DNA from: Cryptomeria japonica
Taxonomy: Eukaryota > Streptophyta > Pinopsida > Cupressales > Cupressaceae
Direction of reading: 5' to 3'
Assembly (NCBI RefSeq): GCF_030272615.1
Contig: NC_081414.1
Span: 332,677,427 to 332,741,426, forward strand
Length of the DNA stretch: 64,000 nucleotides
Position numbers and translations under genes: made by a program. The notes under the pieces were generated by a model, which ran no database searches, was not told where the DNA came from, and saw nothing but the letters and a program-made list of their open reading frames with translations. Shown here one piece after another: positions 22,027 through 33,300 of this stretch. The first letter of the stretch is position 1; each line of letters begins with the position of its first letter.

Positions 22027-23319
22027 ATGTATGATTGTTATCTATTTGTTTTAGCTCTATGTTATGTTGTAACATTTTTTGGTTTATGCATAACAGTGAA
22101 GTTATTGTTGATAAAAGGTTTTGAAGTACTGATTCACCCCTCCCCTCTCAGTACATTAGCTTTCCATATTGGGCCTAACAATTGGTATCAAATCTTGAGT
22201 CTTGGAAAAGGGTTTAACACCTTAAAGAGAAAGATCTTATCATTGGAAGGCTACAAAAAATCTCATAGAATAGTGTATCTACAAGAAGAGTTGGATCATG
22301 CTAATCAAGTGATTGCAAACATGCAAAGACAAATGCAAAAATCATTGAAAGTGAGAAGAAGATTATTTGATGATTTGCAGGACTGTCAAGAGTTAGTGGA
22401 ACAAATTAAAACATCATCGGAGAATAGTATATCTGAAGAAACTGAAGAGATGATTGGACAACTAAAAGAAAAGAACAAAGCACTGACCAATCATCTAAAA
22501 GCAATGAAAAGAGGACATGGACATTTTAGAACACAGATGACTAAGAATCTTGATGCATTAAGGATAGCTGAAGATAAAGTAAGAGATCTAGAAAGAGAAA
22601 AACAACAGCTTGAAGCATTAGTATCTAAAATGAATGATGAAACATCAAAGATGTTGGATGAGGAACTGAATACAAGAAGACCCAACAAAGATGTAGGACT
22701 CGGTTACAAAGGAAAAGATTCTACCGAGAGAGGAGAATCATCAAAGCAAGCTAGAAATAAGAAGAATATCAAAGGAAAGAAGCCTATTTGCAACTACTGT
22801 GGGAATCAAGGTCATACTGCTAACTTGTGCCAAATCAGAAAAGGTAAGCAACCGAATGTCACTAAGTCTAAAGGTTATTATTACAATTGCAATAAATATG
22901 GTCACACATCTAATCAATGTAGGACAAAGATTGTTAACAATTATCAGAAGGCAAAATTCAAAGGGTTTTGTAAAAACTGCAATAGATATGGACATAGTAC
23001 CGAGAAGTGTTGGCTTAAGCAAAAGAACTATATGTGGTCTGCACACCAAGAAAATGCTAGAGGTTACCGAACTCACACAGATCCTTACCAACAGTATTCT
23101 GCAGTACCATGGGATTACAATACAAGGATATGGTGTGAATGTTGTGGAAGATATGGACAAATAAGTGCCAACTGCTTTATAAGGTTTAGAATGAACAACT
23201 GAAGATCATGGAGAAATCCTGGTATGACATGTTTTCATTGTCACAAAATTGGACATTTGGCTAGAGATTGCAGAGATCAACCTAGAGGAGATATTGAAGA
23301 AATAAAAGGCAAATTATAG
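22027..23319 (+). pseudogene. NA-2 ORF1: coiled-coil protein with five zinc knuckles
   Basis: The frame is open from an ATG inside the LTR (22027) through the primer site to a TGA at 23200-23202. It continues in the same frame to TAG at 23317-23319. The true start is unclear: the ATG used by NA-1 near its residue MDMALEK has no equivalent here. About 200 residues of predicted coiled coil (22230-22700) are followed by five knuckles. Knuckles 1, 3 and 5 are complete (for example CNYCGNQGHTANLC and CFHCHKIGHLARDC). Knuckle 2 has Tyr for its first Cys, as in NA-1. Knuckle 4 has Gln for His. The TGA, in an Arg-rich context, may come from CGA. Confidence 0.85.
22183..22194 (+). promoter_or_regulatory. 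NA-2 primer binding site, decayed
   Basis: TGGTATCAAATC, two bases after the LTR end. It differs at two positions from the TGGTATCAGAGC of the intact sites. Confidence 0.85.
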
Positions 23320-23926
23320 ATGATTTGGAAAAAGAAGGAAATTGTGTCAAATGAAGAAAGCACCTTACCTACCGAGTTAGGTGCACCTATTCCAAATTAA
23401 TCGGTAAAGGTATGAAGGGACTGCATTTCTCTCAAAGGTTAAATCTTAACAGTTCCTATTTTATCATGCACTTAATTCAAAATCTGCATAGTTAATGATG
23501 CATTAGAAAATTTGAAATATTATATAGTCCTTTGGAAGCTTGTCTAGTCGGTGAATACAGGAAGACTGGATACTCAGTAAATGCATAGAAAGGAAGTGGT
23601 ACCGAGTGCATTTAATGTCTTTTGACCTAACTGCACGAAGCCCGATAAGGTATATTGTGTACTTAAAGCTATTTGAGCAGTACTTAAAGCTATTTGAGTA
23701 GTCATTTTACACTTCCCAAGTTTTCAAGAAAGTAGAGGAAAGTGAATAAAAGGCGATCAAACCACCTCCCGAGAAAATTCAAAGGTATTTACATCAATCA
23801 CAACATATTATCAAGATAGTTTACCGATCATATCAAGTTGTTATTATTTGCTAAGTAGAAAGTGTCTGCCATTTGAAAGTTTTCAAACCCTAAGGATCTT
23901 CTGTTAATATTTATCTAAAATCTATA
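23320..23926 (+). other. NA-2 spacer between ORF1 and ORF2
   Basis: About 600 bp without a supported coding frame. A TATA-like GAATAAAAGG lies near 23742-23751, about 180 bp before the ORF2 ATG. It could serve an internal promoter, but a chance AT-rich match is as likely. Confidence 0.45.
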
Positions 23927-26900
23927 ATGGCACCTAAGATCTAGAATCCCGTTGTTGTTGAGAACATCAAAAAGCCCTCACTGAAATACTCTCTAACTCC
24001 CAAAATTGCATTTGAACCGGATGACAAAATTGCTTTTTCACTCATTCCGGATAGAGTTTTATTAGTCGAGGATGTGAGATTCTTCACTAAGTGTCATGTT
24101 GAGGAACTAGGTAATGTTGAAATCAAGGACACATATGATGAATTGTGTATCGATTGGAAATTGGATAGTAAATTTGAACACATCAAAATCAAGGGATTGA
24201 CCAAAGCCCTAACCTATCCTCATGTATTCAAACCCTAATGGGTTAAGTTTGTTCTAAGCAGAGTTCATGATGACTTCATGTGGCTAGAAGAGCAATTGTT
24301 TAAGATCACCAAGGAAATCATTCATTTGATCACCGGTTACCCTATTTATGATCATGCCCGAGCTCAGAAAATGATATCATAGAAGGAATTGATCAGTTTA
24401 ACTGGAGTAGAATCTGATTGCAGAGGACTGAAACTGAACAATGTAACAGATGCAAAGCTGAAGTTTGCCATTAGGGTAATAGGTTATTGTTTCTTCCAAT
24501 CAGCAAGGGAAAATAGTGTACCCTGTGCAGCAGTAGACTTAGCTTATAAAATTGTGAAGAAAGGCATGAAAATTGATTTATGTGAGGTATTGTTGAAAAA
24601 CCTGTTTGAGAATCTCAATACCATAAGGAAGTCGAAGAAGAACAACTTGGCTACCACTCTGAAGTTTGGATCACTGTTAATATGCATGTTTTTCTAGTTT
24701 GAGAAATTCTTTCCATCAGTCGGTAATGTAGTTTGGGAGTTACACCGACCAATCACCCATCAAATCAATGACTTCATCAAGAAGCTAGGTGATAATTTTA
24801 ATGATATTATGGATGACTACTTTAGCAAGTTTCAAGAGAAGATGCATAACAGGTACCGAATTCCACCCAAGTTAGTAGAGAAATACAAGGATGACATATG
24901 TTTTGAAGTGGACACTGATTACTGCTATGTTAATGTTGTGGAACCGAGAACTCAATCTTTGCCACCTATGGGTTATGAGATTGATTTTGACATCACACAA
25001 TAGCAGATAGATGCTTTTCTGACATTACCAAGGCATGCTACTGAGCTGAGGTATGGAACATATGAAGAAGTGAAGGAAAAAGTAAAAATGAGCATTGTAG
25101 TACCCAGGGCTACAAGGAAGGCAAAAAAAATGATCAAGGTATTAACGGAGAAATTTGGAGAAGGTTCTTCCTCCACACCTATTAAGGGCACTATAGCCAT
25201 CACCGAAGAGGAATCTGAAGCCCAAGAGGCAGCTATAACAGTAAGCACCGAATTGCCTAAAGGGAAAGTTTTGAAAAGAAAGAAACAAGATACATCAAAT
25301 GTATCACCGACTCCTCCAGAAAAGTGACCTAACACAAGATCATTTGCAGCATCACTGATTAAGAAACCAAAGAATGTTGTCGCACCAAAGGTAACAAAAA
25401 CTTACAAGAAATCTACTTGGAGACTCATTTTGGCTAAAGAGTCTAGTGACACTGAATCTGAAGATGCAAGTAAATTTCAGATTGTCAAGAGTAAAAAGGT
25501 AAATGTACATAGTGTTGAAATTTTTTGTTCTAATCTGAAGTAATATGGTGGATTTGGAGCATTCAGATATGGTAAATATGAATCCAGATCTGATGATGAA
25601 AAGAGACAAATAGAAGAAGCTGTCATCTGCACACTATTGAAATTTCGATTGGCCCCATTGGAATTATCTAAATCTCTTCCAAATGAATTATATTTGCATA
25701 TTGACAATAGGTGGAAGTATGCCATGGACTTAGAGAAATAGATGAGAGAAAGAAGTCTGGTACATCTTTTCCTAGACATGTCGGTAGATGAGATCACCGA
25801 ACATCTGAAAAACTGCCACACAAAATTCCTACTCAAGCAAAGAGCCCTGAAATTGATGAATGGCCTTTACTTGGATGTAGAGAATGAGACCATAGAAAAA
25901 TGGCAGGAAATCTTTCAAATCAAGAATGATGGTGAGTAAGCTAAAGTTGAAATATTTGATGTCATTGAGCAAGATCCTGATATCATCGAGAAGGACCCTA
26001 CTGACACTATGCAAGTAGATGAGGATATCATGGACACCGAGGCACTTGGATAGGAAATGATCGAAGGGAATGCATATACCAAATTGGTATCCAATGAGTC
26101 AGTTTTGGAGCAAGTTCAACCCTATCCTCTAATCACTTAGTCTACTTCAACCAAGGCCCCTCAAGATACTGAACAAGGGACATAAGGTCACAAATCTACA
26201 GAAGGAGAAACTGCTTCTCAGGCCACTGGGGAACAATCTTCACAAGCTCCTTCTAACACTGAAAAATGTTACATCTGAGACCCCAATCTCAGAAGCATTG
26301 GTGGACACAACAAAGGCTACATCAGAGGCTAAAGGAACCGACCAAAGTGTTGCCTCTACCGAGCAACCTACCGAAGGTCAACAAGCCTCACAAGCCATTG
26401 TTTTAGTTCAACTGATGAAAGGTAAAGAAAAGAAGATGAAAAAGCATAGTTTCAAATTAGTTTTGTCTAAACAAAAGTGTTGCCCAATGTTGATATATCC
26501 AAATTAAAAGGGCAAGCACTCATTGAATTCAGTGAACTATGCAAAGCCAAAGCCAAATAGGAGAAGCAAATGGCTATTCAAAAGAAAAATAAAGTACTTC
26601 AGAAGGTGAAAGCACTCTTAACTTATATGCTACCTGAAGCAATAGTGACAAAAGATGCCGCCATCTACATTCAACTGGATGAACTCCTAACTAAGATAGA
26701 GACATCTGGAGTAGATGCATCCTAATATTTGAGCAAGTTAAAGGACAAGGAGCTCACTGCTAAAATGATTGAAGAGGTATAGAAAGCTATTACTATTGGC
26801 AAAGTTAAACTTGTCATATTTATTGCTGAGTTGTCCCCTTAACTCAAGCACATTCTTTATTTATTTCAAAAACTCTGTACATTCTCTCTATTCATTAAGG

Positions 26901-27286
26901 ACATCAAAAATAAAACTGAAGTGATTGAGAAAGAGATCACCGATCTCTCTAATAAGTTGACCACTGAGCCACATTCCATTCAAAAAATTTATACCAAGCT
27001 ACAACAGCTCATGGCTCAACAATTGGAACTAAGGAATGAAGAACACAAGATAAGGATGGACATAATGACACTTCAGACATTATTCATTCCTCATCTTTCA
27101 TCCATCCAAGAGCAGATCAACAAAGCTACCTCCCTACCCACTCAGCAAGAGGGAAGCACCTTAGATGGACTAATCTCACTGTTAGCTGACATTACAGCTC
27201 AGAATTCACTTATGGATAGTGTTAAGGATGCCCTCTCTATCGCCCTTACCAATGCAAAGACAAAGTACAAATCCATTTTTGACTAG
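23927..27286 (+). pseudogene. NA-2 ORF2: about 1,120-codon unknown protein
   Basis: I do not recognise this protein. One frame runs from ATG 23927 to about 26270 and again from before 26921 to the stop after 27286; 26298-26507 is in another frame, so a compensating shift pair is needed. In-frame stops are TAG at 23942, 24380, 24695, 25001, 25739, 26051 and 26138, TAA at 24236, 25541, 25937 and 26183, and TGA at 25325. Blocks shared with NA-1 are LLVEDVR, ITKEIIHLITG (24307-24340), KIDLCEVLLKNL, RIPPKLVEKY (24857-24890), DICF, MGYEID (24968-24985) and a helical C-terminus with FIPHLSSI. The middle is Lys/Ser/Thr/Glu-rich. No catalytic motif is seen. Confidence 0.85.
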
Positions 27287-27311
27287 TTGCCACCATCGAA
27301 TGGTAACTAAG

Positions 27312-27665
27312 TTTTGATGTTTGTCAAAAAGGGGGAGTGAGTATAGCATCAAAGTATACAGCGGAATGTAGTATACAGGGGGAGTATACTGAGCAGAACA
27401 AAGTATTCATATGCACAGTCAACTTTGATAGGGAACAGAGAACATAGCAGTGAACCGAGCAGTTAACACATAACATTGATCACCGAGCATGCAAAATCAG
27501 AATTTTGTACAGTATAGTGATAAGGGGAGTATATCTAAATATACTATTTCATTGACTAATGTATATACTGTCTGTTTAGTCAAATTTTGCAAGTATATAG
27601 ATTTTTGAGCTATGACTTTGAAAGCAGTTTTGTCAAACATCTCAACTAATGTCAAAAGGGGAGAT
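27312..27665 (+). promoter_or_regulatory. NA-2 polypurine tracts
   Basis: An upstream tract, CAAAAAGGGGGAG at about 27324-27336, is preceded by an inverted repeat (TTTTGA...TCAAAA, 27312-27329). The terminal tract TCAAAAGGGGAGAT ends at 27665, next to the 3' LTR. The roughly 300 bp between them is noncoding. Confidence 0.85.
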
Positions 27666-28835
27666 TGTTACAACTTATTAAGTTGCCATTAGTTTTATAT
27701 CTAAAGTCATTCTATATACTCTAGTCGGTTACCTCTACTGAAACATTCAGTTGATATGCATAGAACAGTCGGTTAAAGAAGAAAGTATTCACGGAGCCTA
27801 ATATATACCAAGCTATCTACCGAGTAACATTCCATGTCTATCGAGCAACAATAATGATACACCGAGTTGATATACACCGAGTGAAACGTTTTACCAGATT
27901 CATTGAACCTAGACAGACATGTGGAAACGTGTTAGAAGATCAAGGAACATAGAACCGTTATCACATTGGAAATTGCACTTAAGGATTGTGTATGATTTTG
28001 AGGTCATTTAACCAATGAAATATTTTGTATGGTTATTCATTCGATAAATCATGTTTGTAAGATCGAAGCAATGAATCAGATCACCGACATAAGAGATCTA
28101 TTTATATAGCATGGATTGAGATCAGATAATATATAGAAAAGAAGAGATATAGAGGTGTATGGAGAAAGCACTGAGTGTTATGACTGTTACAGAGACATAG
28201 AGGTCACTGAGAAGGATTTCAAAGAACAGTCAAAGAATAGAGTAAACAGAAGGGTTTACCAAGTTACTTTATGGGTTACCGAGGTATGCTATAAGCAAGG
28301 TAATCTCACTTTGAGCACATAGAATCTGCTATAACATTTCAGATGTAAAGTTGCAGATATTTGTAATTATTTATTGTAATATTTTGAAGTTGTAAGAGAA
28401 ACCTTTAACAGGGTAAAAGACTCTAACAAAGTCTATAAATTGTAAAGCCTTTAACCAGGTGCAGCATTTAGAATAAGTGTTGTAAAATCCTTTAGCAAGG
28501 TAGATCTAAAGATCTTGATACTCCTAACAGGGTAAGCTATCAGAAATAGCTAAACATGTAGCTCTAACCGAGCACTCTTTATTATTGCAGTAGTGAAGTT
28601 GTGGGTGCCATCCCCACCGTAGTTTTTCTCTCTAACCAAGAGTTTCTGTGTAACCAAAGTATATGTGTTAAGGAGTGAATCATGTATGATTGTTATCTAT
28701 TTGTTTTAGCTCTATGTTATGTTGTAGCAGTTTTTGGTTTATGCATAACCGTGAAGTTATTGTTGATAAAAGGTTTTGAAGTACTGATTCACCCCTCCCC
28801 TCTTAGTACATTAGCTTTCCATATTGGGCCTAACA
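27666..28835 (+). repeat. NA-2 3' LTR
   Basis: Complete, 1,170 bp, TGTTACAACTT to GCCTAACA. A TATA-like TTTATATAG is near 28101-28109. It is the uninterrupted reference for the 5' LTR and shows where S1 entered. Confidence 0.94.
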
Positions 28836-28840
28836 AACAG

Positions 28841-29762
28841 GTAAATGACTTGATCACAACACTCTCTGTTTGCTTGTATAGATCCATTTTAGCTCCAATC
28901 TACTTCACACATGCAAACATCTCAATCTAGTTTGGCACACTCTTCTTCTTTGATCCCTAACACAAAATCTCTTCTCAAACTCGACCTAAATACACTTTAC
29001 AACTAGTTCAGTTACATAACCCTAACCAAATTAAAAATACATTGAATTTACATCATAGATCATACCAGATTATTATAAATCATTATAGATCATTACAAGA
29101 AATTTTAAGACAATTACCATCATTGAATGATCATAACACATCACCACATATCAATCTGATAAGCAGTCAAACCCTTATCACATTCTGCTAAGCACTTCAT
29201 TCTTTCCCAAGAAATTAATTCCTTGATCATGCTCAAACAAAATCTTATCACTTAACACATATTCTAACATGTCACCACTAAGATAAGATCATGAACAGAT
29301 CCACTGCCAAACCATAAAACATCACCGGTTAAAGATCTTGTCACCGGTTCTCAAAATTTACATTGAATATACAACAGTCAATTACAAACATGAATTTCAG
29401 TTCTCCAAACATGAATGTGGTACCTGTCATAGACTCATTGTATTATCATAAGCATACATTCCAAACCATAACACTTAAATCAACACAGATCTCTACCGCA
29501 ACCATCTCCTTCTTTGTTCATGGTTACAGGTTGACTGCTACTTAGCAGTTTTGCTGTCCAACTCAATCCATTACCGGTTAGGCTATACTTAGATAAATTA
29601 GATGATATACCAAACATAAACAAACATGGTCAACATCAATGATGACCCAAATAACTAATCATAAAGCATCATATCACAATTATATCATCACCGACAATCC
29701 ATCAATATATCATCCTTTATTGGTACATCATCATTTCTATCAGTTATGCCAATATGCCAACA
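28841..29762 (-). repeat. Cop-B 3' LTR, right part
   Basis: It continues 16591-17176 after NA-2 and matches 38286-38867 plus 39874-40210 in the other LTR. It ends ATGCCAACA at 29762. Confidence 0.92.
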
Positions 29763-29943
29763 TTCTCCCCCTTTGGAATTGATGGAAACACTAAAAGAAT
29801 GCAACACCAAAACAATCAAATGATGACAAATACTAGGAACTCATCATGCCATGTTGTACTAATATGTGCTTCACTTGATCTTTTCCTCCTTTTCATATAC
29901 CAATTATTATTGTTCTTCTCCCCCTTTGACAACAATGCCAAAG
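29763..29943 (-). promoter_or_regulatory. Cop-B polypurine tracts
   Basis: 29763-29775 (TTCTCCCCCTTTG on plus) adjoins the LTR. A second tract, CTTCTCCCCCTTTG near 29915-29928, is fused to an inverted repeat at 29924-29943 (CTTTGACA, spacer, TGCCAAAG). Confidence 0.85.
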
Positions 29944-30079
29944 GTGCAAAGGCATCTTTTGTCTTCATTTATTTTTCTTCATCTCTGTTGCTCCCCCTGA
30001 GGAGTAGCCCGCTTCTCATCAATCCATAGTGAAAGATATTTAAGAAGTCCACTGGATTGATGCATCACTAGCATCCTAG

Positions 30080-31700
30080 TTGATCTTGTGTAGGGGTATA
30101 ACCCATAGCTTGCCTCTGAGATATTCAAAGGTTACCTTAGGTAATGGCTTAGTGAATATGTCATCCAATTTCTCCTTATTGGACACATGTTCCATCCTAC
30201 CTTTCTTTTCCTACACTCTTTCTCTCAAAAAATGATACTTCAATTCAATATGTTTAGTTATAGCATGCAGTACCGGGTTCTTAGAAATGTTTATAGCACT
30301 TGTGTTATCACAATATATTCCACTGGTTCTTTCATTGTCTCCTTGAATCCTTCCAAGACATGTCTCATCCATATTGCTTGTGTACAATTCATGGATGCAA
30401 CAACATACTCTACTTCTATTGTAGATTGGGATAGACAAGGTTGTTTCTTCCTGGTCCAAGATACCAGTCTTCCTCCTAGAAATATTGCTCCACCTATTGT
30501 ACTTTTTTGGTTATCCACATTTCCTACCCAATCTGCATCAATGAATACCTGCAAAGAAATTTTTTCTTTGTATGCATACCATAATCCATAGTCAATTGTT
30601 CCTCTAAGATATCTAAATATTCTCTTCATTGTTGTCATATGTGTCTCCTTAGGTCTCTTCTGAAATCTTGCTACTAAACCAACTGCATGGGCAATATCCG
30701 ATCTACTATGAACAACATAATGAAGTTTCCCAATCACAGATTTGTATTCCTTCTCATCCACTGAGGGTAAATCATCTTCTTTTGACAATCTGCAACTTGT
30801 AACCATAGGTGTTCCAACCAGTTTACAGTCTTCCATTCCATAGGTCTTTAACACTTCCTTCACATACTTGGACTGACTAATAAAAAATCCACCTTCTAGC
30901 TATTGGACCTGCAAACCAATGAATTTTTTTATGTCACCTATTAGAGACATCTCAAACTGTTCATCTCATATGCAAAAGTCATACACATACAATCATTTCC
31001 TCCAAATATGATGTCATCAACAAATACTTCTGCGATCAACATCTTGTCTCCTTCAGTCTTCAAATAAATATTGCTCTCCTCACTGGTTCTCTGAAATCCT
31101 CTTTATCAGATGTGCATGAAGTCTTTCATACCATGCCCTCGGTGCTTGCTTTAATCCATATAATGCTTTATGCAGTTTGCATACCATATCGTTATCTTCT
31201 GACAATGCAAGTCCATTTGGTTGTTCAATATACACCTCTTCAAGAATACCATTAAGAAATGCTGACTTTACATCCATTTGGTAAACTTTAAAACCTTTAA
31301 AAGATGCAAATGCAAGAAGCACTGTAACACCTTCAATCCTAGAAACCGGTGCAAAGGTTTCTCCATAATCTTCACCTTCTTCTTGTGCATACCCTTTGCA
31401 AACTAGTCTTGCCTTGTTTCTAACAACTACTCCTTCTTCATTCAGCTTGTTTATAAATACTCACTTTGTACCAGTCACATTTTTATCATCACGTATAGAA
31501 ACAAGTGACCAAGTGTTATTTTTCTCAATCTGATCAAGCTCCTCACTCATTGCATTTAACCAATCATCATCATTAAGAGCTTCTCTAACTATCTTCAATT
31601 CAACTATGGAAATAAGACATGCACTTTCTCTGATTTTTCTTCTAGTCTGCTCTCCAGCATTCTTGTCACCTATTATCTAGTCTTCAAAATGATTTAACCT
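30080..31700 (-). pseudogene. Cop-B pol: reverse transcriptase and RNase H
   Basis: The RT N-terminal part lies at about 31320-31700. The [18 protein letters not shown] block is at 31080-31322, and the VDD palm near 30980-31050 is interrupted. A long frame at 30291-30863 covers the RT C-terminus and RNase H: KEYKSVIGKLHYVV, FIDADWVGN (Asp), STIEVEY (Glu) and NCTQAIW. The last part is in another frame (YCDNTSAINISKNPVLHA at 30211-30459), followed by the LPKVTFEYLR end near 30090. Several shifts prevent function. Confidence 0.92.
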
Positions 31701-31944
31701 TACATACCTAGGTATAACCTATTCCGGTGTAATAACCTCTTCTTGTTCTTCATATTCATATTCTTCATCTACCGATTGAGCATCTTCCTCTGCACTATTC
31801 TACTCAACATCTTTCTGCACTTTCAGTTCAATAATCACAAGTTTTTGTTCATCATTTGCTGGATGAGATTTGCTAGTATCATCGGATTCATCAACTTTTA
31901 CATTGATGCTTTCCACAATATTCTTTGTTCTTTTATAGAGAATA

Positions 31945-32994
31945 AATACCATCCACATGACACCAAGATTTGTACGTGGAAAACCTAGTAAAGGGAAAAA
32001 CCATGGTGGGAAGCCTACCCATAGTTAGATAATACTTCTACAGTAATTATATAATTACAAATGAGGGGCTTACACTTGCAGGAAGGCCAACAGCCTAGAG
32101 CACACTGCTCATTACAAAAGGAGTCTCATTGAATACATAAAAGTCCAGACTACAATTTGTAAGAAAGAATGAACTGCAATGATAGCATCTCCTATTCCTG
32201 AATACAGTTCTGGTTAAGCTCAATACGGGAGGACTTAATCCTCTTACATAAACCCAACTAGATCACCAATGATCGACCAAATCCTTTGCATGAATGATTA
32301 TTATATTATTCACTCCTATACCACATTCCTATATATAATCTACAATGAGATCTTACATCATATATACAAACCCTCGACCATAAACAATAAGGTTGGCCAC
32401 CAGACAATAAACCAGTTACATAATTATAAAAAACATGTCGTCCTGAGACAAAACAAATAATATCCAACATAGAAGACAGTCTGGAAACACATCGAGAAGG
32501 CCAATCAACATGTTACATTAAGCTTGTGCAAAACCTAGATAGACCCAGACCCAATTTAGGTCCACACATGCTAAAACAATGATCCTAATCAACCAAGTCT
32601 TGAACATGATCATCATCAGCATCCTAAATTTCTACTAGAAGCCGCACACCAACACCACTTATGCATAACATCAAAGATCTTCAACAAAGCTCTGCCGGTG
32701 AAATCCTCATTGGATCAACAAACCAAGCTTACCAGCATATAAGATAATAGCCAATCACCAAATTAAAACCAACTGATTGAACATGAATCTGAGTAGCATG
32801 AATAGCAGATTGAAGCCAATTCTAAAAGCCAAAGCATAGCAGAGTATACTGAATCATCACGATCTAATCCAACCAGAAACCAAACAACCTATCGGGACTA
32901 GAAGGATACCGGTAAAGCAACCAAAACAACTAGTGTTGACATGAATGACAAAACATCAATGCAACACATAATCAATTCCTCCAAATGGCCAACA
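31945..32994 (-). mobile_element. S2: truncated solo LTR of the Cop-A type
   Basis: From about 31945 it follows the Cop-A LTR module order (GTACGTGGAAAAC, GGGAAAAACCATGGTGGGA, ACTTGCAGGAAGGC, CTAGAGCACACTGCTC) and ends GGCCAACA at 32994. The first 150 or so bases of the LTR are missing. So is the stretch of Cop-B integrase/linker expected at the left junction. One deletion removed both. About 31700-31945 is the Cop-B linker with NIVESINVKVDE. Confidence 0.85.
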
Positions 32995-33300
32995 AGGTAC
33001 ATCTCTTTGTATCAACATAGTCCTTGTTGCTTCAATAATAGTGATGTTTCTCCTTTCTGCAATTCTATTCTACTATGGTGTCCTTGGAGAAGATAACTGC
33101 CTCTTTATTCCATTTTCATTAGAATATCTCACAAACTCATCTGATGTAAACTCTCTACCCAGGTCAGATCTTAGGCACTTAAGATTCTTACCAGTTTCAT
33201 TTTCTAATAAGGCCTCGAATGCCTTGAACTTGTTGAAAGCTTTTGACTTTTCCTTCAAGAAAGTAACCCATATCATCAGTAAATAGCATGAAATGATTGT
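32995..33300 (-). pseudogene. Cop-B integrase, C-proximal fragment
   Basis: The frame shows MIWVTFLKEKSKAF and LRSDLGREFTSDEF (second Asp) and ends at two TAG codons (33070-33075) after SSPRTP. It continues weakly to the S2 edge. It is bounded on the right by S3, whose ATTGT duplication is at 33296-33300. Confidence 0.88.

Larger units (their letters stand above)
17177..22180 (+). repeat. NA-2 5' LTR, interrupted by S1
   Basis: The segments 17177-17753 and 21590-22180 match 27666-28835. A TATTTATAC TATA-like site is near 17611-17619; the other LTR has TTTATATAG near 28101-28109. U5 holds repeats of AACAGGGTAA type (21740-21900), the conserved TTTTTCTCTCTAACC block, and TGATTCACCCCTCCCCTCTCAGTA near 22131-22155. 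It ends CCTAACA. Confidence 0.93.
17177..28835 (+). mobile_element. NA-2: second non-autonomous element of the NA family
   Basis: It is bounded by perfect AACAG duplications (17172-17176 and 28836-28840). A matching empty site exists in the other LTR of Cop-B near 38280-38290. The LTRs are 17177-22180 (with S1 inside) and 27666-28835. Removing S1 leaves about 1,168 bp against 1,170 bp, so the LTRs are nearly equal in length. Between them lie ORF1 (coiled coil and five knuckles), a spacer, ORF2 (unknown) and two polypurine tracts. No polymerase or integrase sequence is present. Confidence 0.92.

Noticed and set aside
22491-23160. Minus-strand open frames opposite NA-2 ORF1
   Set aside because: They are antisense shadows of the zinc-knuckle gene, where the sense strand has clear motifs.
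29754-30029. Small plus-strand frame near the Cop-B polypurine tract
   Set aside because: Translation of pyrimidine-rich complement of the tracts; no homology and no promoter evidence.
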